The notes: a model not told the origin generated them from the letters alone. Numbered from the stretch's first letter, positions 18,083 through 28,091 are shown. The stretch is 64,000 bases of DNA from Chitinophagaceae bacterium (GCA_016720745.1 JADKKA010000001.1:434001-498000); one strand, 5' to 3'. Made by a program: numbers and translations.

Positions 18083-21000
18083 ATGAGAAAAATCTACCTT
18101 CTTGTCCTTTTAATGATCAGCGTTGCGAATACCATCAGGGCTGGTTATACACTTGATGAAAACAATTTTACCAGAGACCGTTTTTCCCCTTTCAATGTAA
18201 TACAACCAGACAATGTTACCATATGCAGTGGTGCAACGACAAATACTATTGTCTTTTCCAGCACAGTTTCCGGAACCACTTTTACCTGGACAAACAATAA
18301 TACGGCAATTGGACTGGGTGCAAGCGGAACAGGAAATATTGCCCCCTTTACAGCCATCAATCCTACTGCAGCTCCGGTAACAGCTACGATCACTGTAACA
18401 CCATCTACCGGTGCGCCGGCAACATTTACAATCACTGTAACCCCGATACCAAATGTAAACAGCATCCCAGATGGTATTTTTTGTAATAATACTGCCACCC
18501 CTATTGTCACATTAAGCGGAACAATTAGTGGAGCTTCTTATACCTGGAGTCATACTGACCCTTCAATAGGATTAGCAGAATCAGGTATTGGGAACATCCC
18601 TTCTTTTACAACAGTCAATAGTAGCAGTGCTCCAATTACCAGCACATATACCGTTACTCCGGCTTTTGGAACATCTGCAAAACCTGAGCTTTTATACTAT
18701 AAGTTTAATGGAACGGGAGCCAATGCTCCAAACTTAGCCATCAATCCACCATCAGGCACAACAACGGGAACGCTGAATGGAAATATGTTTCAGGGAGGTA
18801 ATACCATATGTGGAGGATCTTTGCAAACCACCAGTACAACACCTAATACTACCGACTTTTTTAATACCGGATGGGCACCTTCCCTGAGCAATAGCTCCTG
18901 GTCGCTTTCGTTTCAGGCCGCAGGATTTCCTGCAACCGGATCCGATGATTACAGGTTAATAGGTTCAGTGATCGGGACTTCGCCAATTGTGGTCAGCTAT
19001 ACTCCTTCCATCGGATTCTATTTAACATATACCGTTTCCACAACAGGGTTTCCCGCATCCATGATCATAGAAGGCTCGACAGGTCCGGCCCAAAAAACAA
19101 TCACAATCGTCTACGATAGAAATGCCAATCAGTTGAAAGGATATGTGGATGGAATGCTTACCACCACACTTTCTACCTCCGGCCACTCAGTGAATATTGT
19201 TTCCAGCATTTTTTATATAGGAGGCGGATCAGCTCCGGGAGGAAACAGCTCAATGGTTAGCGGTTGTTTACTTGATGAGGTTCGCTTGTATAACCGGGCA
19301 ATTGCACTGCCGGAAGTAAAAGGATTAGTGAACAGCTGTACGGCTGGTGGGGTTTGCATAGGACCCAGCCAGGGTTTTGACAATATTGTCTATCCGAATT
19401 TAGTCGTTAACACTCCTGCAAGTCAAGTCCGTTGCAGTGGCACCAACACGAATGCAGTTAATTTTACAGGAACAGCAGGGGCCACATTTAGCTGGGTCAA
19501 TGATAATACGGCAATTGGTCTAGCAGCCAGTGGCACTGGAAATATCCCTTCCTTTACTGCAACAAATACAGGAACCAGTCCATTAATAGCGACAATCACT
19601 GTTACACCAACCTTACCGGGAGGTCCGGTTTGCGCCTCTTCCTCCAAATCGTTTATCATCAGGGTCAATCCTATACCTACCGTCAATACCATTACAGACC
19701 AAACAGTTTGCAGAAATACCCCCGTATCAGCAATTAATTTTACAGGTGCTGTTAATGGTACCATCTATACCTGGACGAATTCAAATACTGCGATTGGTTT
19801 AGCCGCCAGCGGATCAGGCAATATTCCAGCATTTACAACTACAAATAGCACCAATGCTCCTATTTCCGGTACAATAACGGTGACCCCTTCTTTTGGAAAT
19901 CCTGCATGTACAGGAACTCCGATAACTTTTATTATCACGGTTTATCCTGATGCGCTAGTGAATGATCCTGCGGATCAAACACTATGTGTCGGTTCTCCAA
20001 CAGCTGCCATCAATTTTACAGGCACAAGCGGTGCGACTTTTAACTGGACCAATGACAATCCATCGATAGGGCTGGCGTCAAGCGGTACCGGAGATATCCC
20101 GGCTTTTACGACCTTAAATACAACGACCAGTACACAGGTGGCTACTATAACGGTAACTCCATCTGTTACAGGTGGTCCGGGTTGTACGGCATCAGCCCAG
20201 GTATTTACGATAACGGTAAACCCCATACCGAATGTAAATAATATAGCGAGTCAAACTGTGTGTAATAATGCAGCTGTTTCCGCCATTAATTTTAGCGGTA
20301 GTGTACCCGGCGCTAATTATACCTGGACCAATAGCGATCCTTCAATAGGAATACCAGCAAGTGGCAGTGGCAATATCCCCTCGTTTACTGCTGTAAATAC
20401 GAGTGGCAACCCCGTTACCAGTACCATTACAGTTACACCTACATTTGGTTCCGCTGTTCCAGATATTTTATATTACAAATTTGATGGGGCTGGCACATCG
20501 GTTCCAAATTTGTCCAGCAACCCACCAGCAGGAACAGCTAGTGCTACAATTGGAGGTGCCGCCTCACAAGGAAGCTCACCAATCTGCGGTGGATCTTTCA
20601 TAGGAGGAGGCAGTAATGCAGATGTATTAAATACAAACTGGCAACCAAACCACTCAGGCTCATGGTCAATATCATTCAGAAACGCCAATCTCTCTGCCAC
20701 TTCACTATCCGGGATCTTTAATATTCCAACATCGGTTGGTGCGGTAAGAGTGAATGGTTTTATCAACGGTTCAAATAATATCATAAGACTTCTTGGACCA
20801 ACTTTCCCCAATCTGGATATTCCCGGAGGTGTAAGCACATCATCTGTCCCTAAAAGCGTTACCATCGTTTATAATAGCGCAACACTTGTACTAGATGGAT
20901 ATGTAGATGGCGTATTGGTTGGCAGTGTCACCGCTTTAAACCCTGTAGACCTGACAAATTCAAATAATCTCAGGATGAGAATTGGTTTTGGAGAATCTTC

Positions 21001-23551
21001 CCCGTTAACGGCAGGTTCGTTTCTAGACGAATTCAGATTATATGGCAGAATGCTTTCATTAACCGAGATCCAGGATCTTGCTACAAGCTGTACACCCGGA
21101 GCTGCCTGTACCGGTTCACCGGAAATCTTTGCAATCACTGTTAATCCATCTCCGGTTGTCAATCCGGTTGGCAGTCAAAATGTTTGTACAGGTAATAACA
21201 CTTCCGCCATCAACTTTACCGGTAATATTGCCGGCGCAACTTATGACTGGACCAACAGCAACCCATCCATTGGCCTGGCCGCAAGTGGTACTGGAAATAT
21301 TCCATCATTTACTGCTATCAATGCAGGTAACAGCACTGAAACGGCTATCATTACCGTCACAGCAGTATCACCCTTACAACCTGCTTGTCCGGGTACACTT
21401 GAAAGATTTACCATCTCAGTAAGTCCGGTACCAACCGGTACGGCCAATCCGGCATCACAAACCGTTTGTTCGGAGACGGCGATCAATCCCATTCTATTTA
21501 CAGGAAATGTACCCGGCATTAGTTTTGACTGGACCCGTGATAACCTGGCCACCGTGACCGGTATTCCGGGAGTCGGCAATGGAGATATCAGCGGAACACT
21601 GACGAATACAACCAATGCGCCAGTTACCGTCACTTTTACCGTTACGCCAAGTATTGGTGGTTGCGTAGGCACGCCGTTTACCGTTACCGTTACGGTAAAT
21701 GAAAACCTGCCGGTAGCAATTGCCACACCAGTAACACAAACCATATGTTCCGGTAACATTTCAGATATTCTGCTGTCATCCTCAATCATTGGTACTACAT
21801 TTAACTGGACCAGAGATAACAATGCTTCGGTAACGGGTATTACTGCCAGTGGCACGGGTGATATTACCGGGACATTATTCAATACCACTACCACACCCGT
21901 CACAGTAACATTCACGATCATCCCAATATTTAACGGCTGTACCGGGGCACCCATCACCGCTACCGTACTGGTGAATGCCGTGCCAACTATTATTTGTCCT
22001 GCTAATATTGTTACGAATAATACAACCGGGGTTTGTGGCACAACTGTTACTTTCAACACTGCTGTAACCGGTGCACCGGCACCCAATCTTACATATACTT
22101 TGAGTGGTGCTACCTCCGGTAGTGGTTCCGGAAATGGCAGCGGCTCTTTGTTTAATGTGGGCACTACTACGGTTACTGTGACAGCTACCAATATTTGCGG
22201 AACCGCATCCTGCTCTTTTACCGTTACGGTAAACGATACGGAAAATCCAACTATTACCTGTCCGGCTTCCATTCAGGCAAATACTGATCCCGGTATCTGT
22301 GCTGCCACCGTGGTAACACCTAATCCGACTATTGCAGATAATTGTGCGACAACAATGTTAACCTGGACCTTATCCGGAGCTACCACAGGTGCTTCCGCTA
22401 CCACCGGAATTAATTTTGCCGGTACCCGTTTATTCAACAAAGGGGTAACAACGGTTACGTATACTGTGAAAGACGCTGCCGGAAACACAGCCACTTGTTC
22501 TTATACAGTAACAGTAAGGGATCTGGAAAATCCAGTGGTTATTTGCCCTTCTAATATTACCGTGACTACACCCATCGGATCCTGTACCGCTATTGTTAAT
22601 TATACCGTGAATGCCGCTGATAATTGTCCGGGTGTAAGCACCCAACAGATCAGCGGTCCGGCCAGTGGTTCTGCCTTCCCAATCGGCAGTACAACGATTA
22701 GCTGGAGAGCGATAGATGCTGCAGGCAATCTTTCTCCCATTTGCTCATTTACTGTAACGGTACTGGACGGACAACTGCCCGTGATCAGTTCACAGCCTGC
22801 CACTCAAACCGTTTGTTCGGGTAGTAATGTCACCTATACTGTTACGGCCAGCAACGTGGTTACTTACCAATGGCAGCAATGGAATGGGAACACCTGGGTC
22901 AATATCTCAGGCGCTAACGCATCCAGCTTTACAGTAAACAATGTTACAGTTGCTAATAACGCTTCTACCTACCGGGTGGTGCTCAATGGACTTTGCAGCG
23001 TTGTTAATTCCGCAGCAGCCAGTTTATTTGTCAATCCGCTACCTGTTGTGTCTATACGTTTCAGCCCGCTGAGCCAATTGCTTCCTTCGCAGAACACGAC
23101 GATTGAATCAACGGTAAGTCCTTCGGGGGGTACTTATGTATGGAGAAGAAATAACAATGTGGTTATTGGCGCCCAAAATGAAGTACTGGACGGACTCACA
23201 GTAGATCACCAGGGTACTTACCAGTTAACCTACACCGACCTCAATGGTTGTGTATCCAATTCTGGTACACTTGTACTCTCTGCGCTTGAATCACCGAAAA
23301 TCTGGGTCTATCCCAGTCCGAATAACGGCAGGTTCCAGGTGAGGTACTATAATAGTTTTGGAGAACCAGTGACAGTAAGGGTATTCAACAGTGCAGGGCA
23401 GCTGCTTTACAGCCGTTTATCTGTAACAGCTGATGCTTATAGCCGGATTGATGTGGACCTGGGCAACCCGCCAGCTGGTGTTTATATCGTTAAAGTCTAC
23501 GATACTAAATCAAGAGAACTGGCTGCGAAGAAGATTGTGGTGTACCGGTAA
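18083..23551 (+). CDS. Giant T9SS-secreted surface protein with repeat, LamG and HYR domains
   Basis: A 1822-residue protein. A signal peptide (MRKIYLLVLLMISVANTIRA) is followed by nine degenerate repeats of about 85-90 residues (consensus QTVC...INFTG...Y.WTN..PSIGLAASGTGNIPSFTA...ITVTP), ending near residue 1300. LamG/concanavalin-like domains interrupt repeat 2 (about 200-421, from ELLYYKFNG) and repeat 6 (about 793-1006, from DILYYKFDG). Three HYR-type domains follow (about 1300-1562; IICPANI, ITCPASI, VICPSNI), then an Ig-like region and a type A T9SS sorting domain (about 1733-1822; VYPSPNNGRFQV ... PAGVYIVKVYD). It is expected to be exported by T9SS and attached to the surface as an adhesin or structural protein. 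The longer frame from 18008 would hide the signal peptide, so 18083 is preferred. Confidence 0.93.
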   Translation: MRKIYLLVLLMISVANTIRAGYTLDENNFTRDRFSPFNVIQPDNVTICSGATTNTIVFSSTVSGTTFTWTNNNTAIGLGASGTGNIAPFTAINPTAAPVTATITVTPSTGAPATFTITVTPIPNVNSIPDGIFCNNTATPIVTLSGTISGASYTWSHTDPSIGLAESGIGNIPSFTTVNSSSAPITSTYTVTPAFGTSAKPELLYYKFNGTGANAPNLAINPPSGTTTGTLNGNMFQGGNTICGGSLQTTSTTPNTTDFFNTGWAPSLSNSSWSLSFQAAGFPATGSDDYRLIGSVIGTSPIVVSYTPSIGFYLTYTVSTTGFPASMIIEGSTGPAQKTITIVYDRNANQLKGYVDGMLTTTLSTSGHSVNIVSSIFYIGGGSAPGGNSSMVSGCLLDEVRLYNRAIALPEVKGLVNSCTAGGVCIGPSQGFDNIVYPNLVVNTPASQVRCSGTNTNAVNFTGTAGATFSWVNDNTAIGLAASGTGNIPSFTATNTGTSPLIATITVTPTLPGGPVCASSSKSFIIRVNPIPTVNTITDQTVCRNTPVSAINFTGAVNGTIYTWTNSNTAIGLAASGSGNIPAFTTTNSTNAPISGTITVTPSFGNPACTGTPITFIITVYPDALVNDPADQTLCVGSPTAAINFTGTSGATFNWTNDNPSIGLASSGTGDIPAFTTLNTTTSTQVATITVTPSVTGGPGCTASAQVFTITVNPIPNVNNIASQTVCNNAAVSAINFSGSVPGANYTWTNSDPSIGIPASGSGNIPSFTAVNTSGNPVTSTITVTPTFGSAVPDILYYKFDGAGTSVPNLSSNPPAGTASATIGGAASQGSSPICGGSFIGGGSNADVLNTNWQPNHSGSWSISFRNANLSATSLSGIFNIPTSVGAVRVNGFINGSNNIIRLLGPTFPNLDIPGGVSTSSVPKSVTIVYNSATLVLDGYVDGVLVGSVTALNPVDLTNSNNLRMRIGFGESSPLTAGSFLDEFRLYGRMLSLTEIQDLATSCTPGAACTGSPEIFAITVNPSPVVNPVGSQNVCTGNNTSAINFTGNIAGATYDWTNSNPSIGLAASGTGNIPSFTAINAGNSTETAIITVTAVSPLQPACPGTLERFTISVSPVPTGTANPASQTVCSETAINPILFTGNVPGISFDWTRDNLATVTGIPGVGNGDISGTLTNTTNAPVTVTFTVTPSIGGCVGTPFTVTVTVNENLPVAIATPVTQTICSGNISDILLSSSIIGTTFNWTRDNNASVTGITASGTGDITGTLFNTTTTPVTVTFTIIPIFNGCTGAPITATVLVNAVPTIICPANIVTNNTTGVCGTTVTFNTAVTGAPAPNLTYTLSGATSGSGSGNGSGSLFNVGTTTVTVTATNICGTASCSFTVTVNDTENPTITCPASIQANTDPGICAATVVTPNPTIADNCATTMLTWTLSGATTGASATTGINFAGTRLFNKGVTTVTYTVKDAAGNTATCSYTVTVRDLENPVVICPSNITVTTPIGSCTAIVNYTVNAADNCPGVSTQQISGPASGSAFPIGSTTISWRAIDAAGNLSPICSFTVTVLDGQLPVISSQPATQTVCSGSNVTYTVTASNVVTYQWQQWNGNTWVNISGANASSFTVNNVTVANNASTYRVVLNGLCSVVNSAAASLFVNPLPVVSIRFSPLSQLLPSQNTTIESTVSPSGGTYVWRRNNNVVIGAQNEVLDGLTVDHQGTYQLTYTDLNGCVSNSGTLVLSALESPKIWVYPSPNNGRFQVRYYNSFGEPVTVRVFNSAGQLLYSRLSVTADAYSRIDVDLGNPPAGVYIVKVYDTKSRELAAKKIVVYR

Positions 23552-23576
23552 ATAGAGTGATCAAGACTAACTGCAG

Positions 23577-23603
23577 AGCCCCGATTTCGATCGGGGCTTT
23601 TTT
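23577..23603 (+). terminator. Terminator of the giant surface protein gene
   Basis: AGCCCCGAT (23577-23585) pairs with ATCGGGGCT (23590-23598) around TTCG, then a T tract. The stop codon is 26 bases upstream. Confidence 0.9.
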
Positions 23604-23607
23604 AATG

Positions 23608-23726
23608 GGGGCCACGAAGGATGTATAGCCACGAATGCACGAATTAATGCTTGCCACGAATTCACGAATTCAATTGGCAAAGTAAAATTTAGGCGCTATT
23701 CTTTGTGCCTTAGTGCCTTTGTGGCA
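23608..23726. repeat. GCCACGAA-type intergenic repeats
   Basis: Three GCCACGAA units occur in a row, the best being GCCACGAATTCACGAAT at 23653-23669. They are followed by a segment rich in TTTGTG/GTGCC words (about 23700-23726). The same 17-mer recurs at 61736-61752. No ORF crosses it. Confidence 0.7.
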
Positions 23727-23757
23727 AAACCTTACTCAATGGATAGATAAAAGGCAA

Positions 23758-24534
23758 TCACTTTTTCGCCGGCTTGGAATTATCTTTCTCTAAAGACTGA
23801 AGTACGATATCTTTTCTGCGTTGGCTGAGCGGTACGTTATGTCCTGAGTCCAGGATGAGGGCACCACCGTCTGTTTTATCATACATCCTGATTCTGGCCG
23901 GATTCACTACATAAGAGTGATGGGTACGCAGAAAGCCAAGCGGGGTAAGCATTTCTTCAAATTCTTTCAGGTTCCTCGAAACGAGGATCGGGTCTCCCCC
24001 GCTGATAAAAAAACGGGTATAGGGCCCTTCGGCTTCACAAAAAAGGATGCTGGCAATGGGCACAAAATAAGTGGACTGCTTATCGTTGAGGACGATCTTT
24101 CTTTCGTGATCCACTTTCTGGTGAAGCTGCTGCATCATCACGGTCAGTTGTGCGGCTATATCATGCCGGCTGATATTGTCCATCGCCTTTGTGAGACTGC
24201 TGCGAAGCTCATCGGGGTTGATGGGTTTCAATAAATAATCCAGGGCACTGAACCGAAATGCCTGTATGGCATACTGGTTATGAGCGGTTGTGAAGATGAG
24301 TTGAAATTTGGGTGCGCTGACCTGCTGCAATAAATCGAAACCTGTTCCATCTTCCATTTCAATATCCAGGAAAACGATATCAGGTTCCAGTGTACGAATG
24401 GCCTCCAGACCGGATGCTACACCGTTCGCTTCATCAATCTGCTGATCTGCCCCTGCAATTTTGCTGATCATTGCCCGAAGACCAGCCCTTAGCTCTTCTT
24501 CATTATCAATGATCAGTATTTTGATATTATTCAT
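23758..24534 (-). CDS. LytTR family response regulator
   Basis: A 258-residue regulator with a receiver domain (acidic Asp10, phospho-acceptor Asp57 in FLDIEMEDGTG, conserved Lys in YLLKPINP) and a C-terminal LytTR DNA-binding domain (about 150-250, SILFCEAEGPYTRFFI, LRTHHSYVVNPARI, VPLSQRRKD). The start codon overlaps the end of the sensor kinase gene by eight bases, so the two form a coupled pair. LytTR regulators usually bind direct repeats upstream of targets; I could not assign any target here, although the giant surface protein gene lies immediately beyond. Confidence 0.95.
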   Translation of the reverse strand: MNNIKILIIDNEEELRAGLRAMISKIAGADQQIDEANGVASGLEAIRTLEPDIVFLDIEMEDGTGFDLLQQVSAPKFQLIFTTAHNQYAIQAFRFSALDYLLKPINPDELRSSLTKAMDNISRHDIAAQLTVMMQQLHQKVDHERKIVLNDKQSTYFVPIASILFCEAEGPYTRFFISGGDPILVSRNLKEFEEMLTPLGFLRTHHSYVVNPARIRMYDKTDGGALILDSGHNVPLSQRRKDIVLQSLEKDNSKPAKK

Positions 24535-26353
24535 GGTTGTTATTTAAAAATAGTAAAGGGAGTTTAATTTTTACCTGTACCCCTTTTCCCTCTTTGTTTT
24601 GTTCTATACTAAAGCTGGCGTTGCATTTCAGTTTAAGGTTGAGCAAATAAATCCGGTCACGAATGATCTGACTGGCCCTGCTGATATGGTCGGCTTCCTG
24701 TTTAGGACCAGTGGGCAGCCCCTTTCCATTATCATCAATAGTCACCAGCAATTCATTACCCACCCCGGCAAAATGAATACTGATCCGCCCGGAATAATCT
24801 ATATTACTAAAGCCGTGCTCAATACTGTTTTCGGTAAAAGGCTGGATGATCATTGCCGGGATCTGAACAAGGTCAGCTTCCAGTTCTTTATCTGCTGTAA
24901 TGCTGTATTCAAATTTTTTGGGGAACCTTATTTTCTGCACATCGAGGTATTCTGACAAAAAAATCATTTCCTGCTCAACGGTAACATAATCTTTGTAAGT
25001 ACTCTCGAGCGTCTCCCGCATAATATGACTGAACTTGGAAAGATGGGCGGCAATTGCTTCCCCGTCATTTTCACGTACTGCATAGCTCTGTAAGGTAGCC
25101 AGGGCATTGAAAAAGAAATGGGGATTCATTCTGGCACGGTTCAGCCGCTGTTCGGTTTCCAGGATTTTTTGTTTATGCTTCAGGGATTGCTGCCTTAGAA
25201 AAAAGGCAATTACCAGTGCAGTGAGCAGGCCGGCGAGGCCGAAAAGCAGGTAAATCTGTTTTTGCTGGGCCAGCTCCCGGATGGTCTTTTCATTCTTTGC
25301 CTGGTTATACTTTTTCTCCAACTCAGTCACTGCTGCCAGTTTTTCTTCAGTGCCAATGCTGTCTGCGATCAATCTTTCCTTTTTATAGGCAGTAAGCGCC
25401 AGTGCATGATTGCCTGAAGCTTCTGCGATATCATGTATCAGCAGGTAAGTAGCTGCGATGGTGGCCGGCGATTTGAGCAACTGGTCATAGTGCAGTGTGG
25501 AATCGGCAAACTGTGCTGCCAGATCAAACTGTTTCCTGCTGAAATATATCTTGGTTTTATCTTTAAAATTTGCCGACAGCTCAGGGAAATCAACCCGGCG
25601 GTCGAGGTGTTTCAGGTTCTGGTCAATATAAAAAAGAGCTTTATCATACTCTTTTTTCTCAGTTGCTACAGCAATCAAACGACTATTGACTGTAATAAAA
25701 GACTCTTTTTCAAAAGGAATTGTTCTGACAATGGAAAGCCCGGCCTCTGCATAAAATGCTGTGGTATCCAGATAAGCTGGCTGGTTGTTTTGCTTATAGT
25801 AGGTGTAATATCGCTGGGCGGCTCTGGCCAAAAGGACCGCTTTTTCTGCGGAACTTTTCAAACGGTTAATCATCCCAATGGCTTTTCTGCAATATTCAAT
25901 GCCCTTCTCTGTTTGTTTAAACTCATTGAAAATATTGGAAATATTCAGCAGCCCCCTGCAGTAGTTCAATGTATCTTTTCTCTTTTCAAAAATGGAGACT
26001 ATTTTCAGCTCCATTTCAATAGCGCCCTTAAAATCCGAACGATTGGCGTACAAATTGTCCAGCATTTGGTAAAAAATAAGAAACTCATCTTCCGGGCATC
26101 CCTGCTTTTCAAGTAAATTGATTGCTTTGTTTAAGAAGATTTCGGCTGAGTCCAGTTCCCGCCGGATCAGCAAAGCCCTTCCTTTAATGCGAAAACCCTG
26201 AATTACACAGGCAGGCTGCTTTGTCTTTAACAGACTGTCTGCATCCAGCGCATTCCTGTTAACATCAGTAATCCCGGCACAGGAACAGTTTTCCTGTGCC
26301 ACAGCAAAAATGGCGCAATGAAGCATCAGCAGTAAAGCCACCACTCTTCTCAT
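24527..26353 (-). CDS. LytS-type sensor histidine kinase with TPR sensor region
   Basis: A 608-residue protein with a signal peptide (ending near FAVAQ), a periplasmic region of about 330 residues made of helical TPR-like repeats, a coiled coil (LAAVTELEKKYNQAKNEK), one transmembrane segment (about 365-388), and a His_kinase domain with NPHFFFNALATLQSYAV (phospho-acceptor His about residue 409). The ATPase part has TENSIEHGF and DDNGKGLP. The architecture is common in Bacteroidota and suits sensing of a periplasmic protein or ligand by the TPRs. It is coupled to the LytTR regulator by an eight-base overlap and lies nine bases after a small upstream gene. Confidence 0.93.
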   Translation of the reverse strand: MRRVVALLLMLHCAIFAVAQENCSCAGITDVNRNALDADSLLKTKQPACVIQGFRIKGRALLIRRELDSAEIFLNKAINLLEKQGCPEDEFLIFYQMLDNLYANRSDFKGAIEMELKIVSIFEKRKDTLNYCRGLLNISNIFNEFKQTEKGIEYCRKAIGMINRLKSSAEKAVLLARAAQRYYTYYKQNNQPAYLDTTAFYAEAGLSIVRTIPFEKESFITVNSRLIAVATEKKEYDKALFYIDQNLKHLDRRVDFPELSANFKDKTKIYFSRKQFDLAAQFADSTLHYDQLLKSPATIAATYLLIHDIAEASGNHALALTAYKKERLIADSIGTEEKLAAVTELEKKYNQAKNEKTIRELAQQKQIYLLFGLAGLLTALVIAFFLRQQSLKHKQKILETEQRLNRARMNPHFFFNALATLQSYAVRENDGEAIAAHLSKFSHIMRETLESTYKDYVTVEQEMIFLSEYLDVQKIRFPKKFEYSITADKELEADLVQIPAMIIQPFTENSIEHGFSNIDYSGRISIHFAGVGNELLVTIDDNGKGLPTGPKQEADHISRASQIIRDRIYLLNLKLKCNASFSIEQNKEGKGVQVKIKLPLLFLNNNHE

Positions 26354-26362
26354 AAAATAAAT

Positions 26363-26869
26363 TTATACATCTACCAGTGCCGGTACAGCTGTTCCATTGA
26401 TGATTCCCAGCAGGCAGTTTACACAATGGACTGCCTGTAAAATAAGTAAAGAACTGCATTCCAGCCTGTATTCCTCATTGATTTGAATGCGGTATTCATG
26501 TCCCCGGAATTTCCAGTTTATCAGGGGGTGAATGGTCAGTAGTTCTTCTTTTTTGCGGTTCACCAGATCAAAACGGCCATTGTATTTCCCGCTTTTCCGA
26601 ACGGTATAATTCCGGCGCAGGGAGGCTTGATTCAGGCTGATCGTTCCGCCTGGCCGAAGGGCCGCTAAAAACTGTTTATGGCCAGAACCTTGTGCCTTGA
26701 CCATACTCACCCATCTGCCCGGTTGGCTGTACCTGATCTCTACCAGCTGTTCATCAGCCCTGATCTGCGCCATCTTCATATCTGCATGGGCATACATCAG
26801 CTCCCCGCACAGATGACCTTCGTGGTCCAGCAATAAATAATGATGAGCTGTTTTGATTTGTATCCGCAC
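26363..26869 (-). CDS. Hypothetical protein, possibly LURP-one/scramblase-like fold
   Basis: A 168-residue cytoplasmic-looking protein without signal peptide. It has alternating beta-strand patterns with short turns (YLLLDHEGHLCGELMYA, TVRKSGKYNGRFDLVNRKKEE, WKFRGHEYRIQINEEYRLE), which recalls the LURP-one-related beta-barrel fold. I cannot confirm that by eye. The tail is Cys-containing and hydrophobic (ILQAVHCVNCLLGIING). It is the first gene of a probable operon with the kinase and response regulator, so it may be an accessory or simply co-regulated. Confidence 0.65.
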   Translation of the reverse strand: MRIQIKTAHHYLLLDHEGHLCGELMYAHADMKMAQIRADEQLVEIRYSQPGRWVSMVKAQGSGHKQFLAALRPGGTISLNQASLRRNYTVRKSGKYNGRFDLVNRKKEELLTIHPLINWKFRGHEYRIQINEEYRLECSSLLILQAVHCVNCLLGIINGTAVPALVDV

Positions 26870-26989
26870 CCTTGCTTTTTTGTAAAGCTATCCCTGCAGC
26901 AGGCCGGTAATATACCAGTTTCATAGATTGGAGCCCTGCGCTAACGGGTATCCATCAATTTTTAATAAGTGATTGGCTGAAAAAAGGGC

Positions 26990-27020
26990 AAAAAAAAGCC
27001 CGCTTTTGAAAAAGCAGGCT
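26990..27020 (-). terminator. Terminator of the 27107-27454 gene
   Basis: On the minus strand AGCCTGCTTTTT pairs with AAAAGCGGGCT, allowing one mismatch, and is followed by eight T residues. Confidence 0.75.
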
Positions 27021-27106
27021 GACTTTCCACATCAATGGACTATTAACCAAAATGGGTTGTATAGAGATACCTCCCAACCTTAAGTACATACTTTTCGATC
27101 ATCAAC

Positions 27107-27454
27107 TTATTCAGGCATCAGGGCGTTGAATTGCTTCAAAAAAGGCTCCCGTTCCTGTCCCGGAATGGTATCCAGTATCTGCGCCATCTTCTGGTGAAGA
27201 AAAGTTCTGGCTTGTAATATCCGGTAATACAGGCCTCTTTCATTTGGATCCCTTTCCATGTTATACGACTTATTCATCAGGCGAAGCTGAGCAGCAGCGG
27301 CCAATACATCTTCCCTCGTTACTACAGCAGCCGTATCAATCAGCCAATCAAACTGCACTGCTACGGTTTTCTTTTTGTTGTCCGTTCCGGTATTTACTTT
27401 ACATGAAAACAGGAATAACGTCAATAAAATCACTTTGCTGCTAACTGGCCGCAT
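27107..27454 (-). CDS. Small lipoprotein of unknown function
   Basis: A 115-residue protein with a lipoprotein signal (LTLFLFSC, Cys18), then a polar stretch with a Lys cluster and a helical C-terminal two-thirds (REDVLAAAAQLRLMNKSY, ILQARTFLHQKMAQIL). I recognise no family. It stands alone with its own terminator. Coding character is supported by the signal peptide and the flanking signals. Confidence 0.7.
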   Translation of the reverse strand: MRPVSSKVILLTLFLFSCKVNTGTDNKKKTVAVQFDWLIDTAAVVTREDVLAAAAQLRLMNKSYNMERDPNERGLYYRILQARTFLHQKMAQILDTIPGQEREPFLKQFNALMPE

Positions 27455-27659
27455 CGCCTTTATTTAAAACAAAGCTATAAGCTCAGGGCGGATGAAATAA
27501 GGCTAATTAACCAGTCAGCCTTTCATTTTAATATCTGTATCAGCAAGAATGGAATCATTTTCAAACCGGTTGTTAAATCAATCGCTACGCTTACAAATAC
27601 AAATCACCCTGTGATATATTAGCCCTAAAGGCGTCCTATCCATTCACTACTTTGTAGGA

Positions 27660-28091
27660 ATGAAAAAAATCCGTTACTACCTGATCTTTTCTGCCCTGGC
27701 CCTGTTGATACTCCTTTTTGCATTTCGCAGGGAAAAATCCAGCTCTAAAAAAAATCCTTCCCAGTCAAAATTGCTTTCCGTTGCGGAGTGTATCAGACTC
27801 AGTGCTGATCCCGGGAATGCGCAGCTGAACTTTACCGTCAGGGGAATTTATACCGGCAGCGAACAAAAAGAAGGACAATCCCTTATTATTCTACAAAGTG
27901 ATACCCCCGGAACCGATACCAGTCAGCTCTATTGCATCATCCGTCCGGAGCAGGCAAAAGCCTGTCAGCAATTACACAAGGGAAATGAATTAGTGGTTTC
28001 CGGAAAACTCCAATCAGGGAAAGGCCGGCCGTCGCTGCAGGATGTGACCGTGGTCAGTGAAAATATCATCGACGAGGCCGGCACTTATTAA
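27660..28091 (+). CDS. Membrane-anchored OB-fold protein (tRNA_anti-like)
   Basis: A 143-residue protein with an N-terminal transmembrane anchor (about 5-22) and a basic linker (RREKSSSKKN). A beta-rich domain of about 95 residues follows, with the pattern of tRNA_anti-like OB-folds: LNFTVRGIYTGSE ... LIILQSDT ... LYCIIRP ... LHKGNELVVSGKLQSGKGRPSLQDVTV. Such domains face the periplasm in Bacteroidota and have no defined reaction. TACTTTG lies five bases before the ATG and resembles a -7 element. No operon partner is evident. Confidence 0.72.
   Translation: MKKIRYYLIFSALALLILLFAFRREKSSSKKNPSQSKLLSVAECIRLSADPGNAQLNFTVRGIYTGSEQKEGQSLIILQSDTPGTDTSQLYCIIRPEQAKACQQLHKGNELVVSGKLQSGKGRPSLQDVTVVSENIIDEAGTY

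Noticed and set aside
21241..22272. A 343-codon minus-strand ORF opposite the giant surface protein
   Set aside because: It is low-complexity Val/Thr/Pro sequence mirroring the Thr-rich repeats of the real gene.
25433..26116. A 227-codon plus-strand ORF opposite the LytS-type kinase
   Set aside because: It is antisense to a clearly conserved kinase gene and has no recognisable features.
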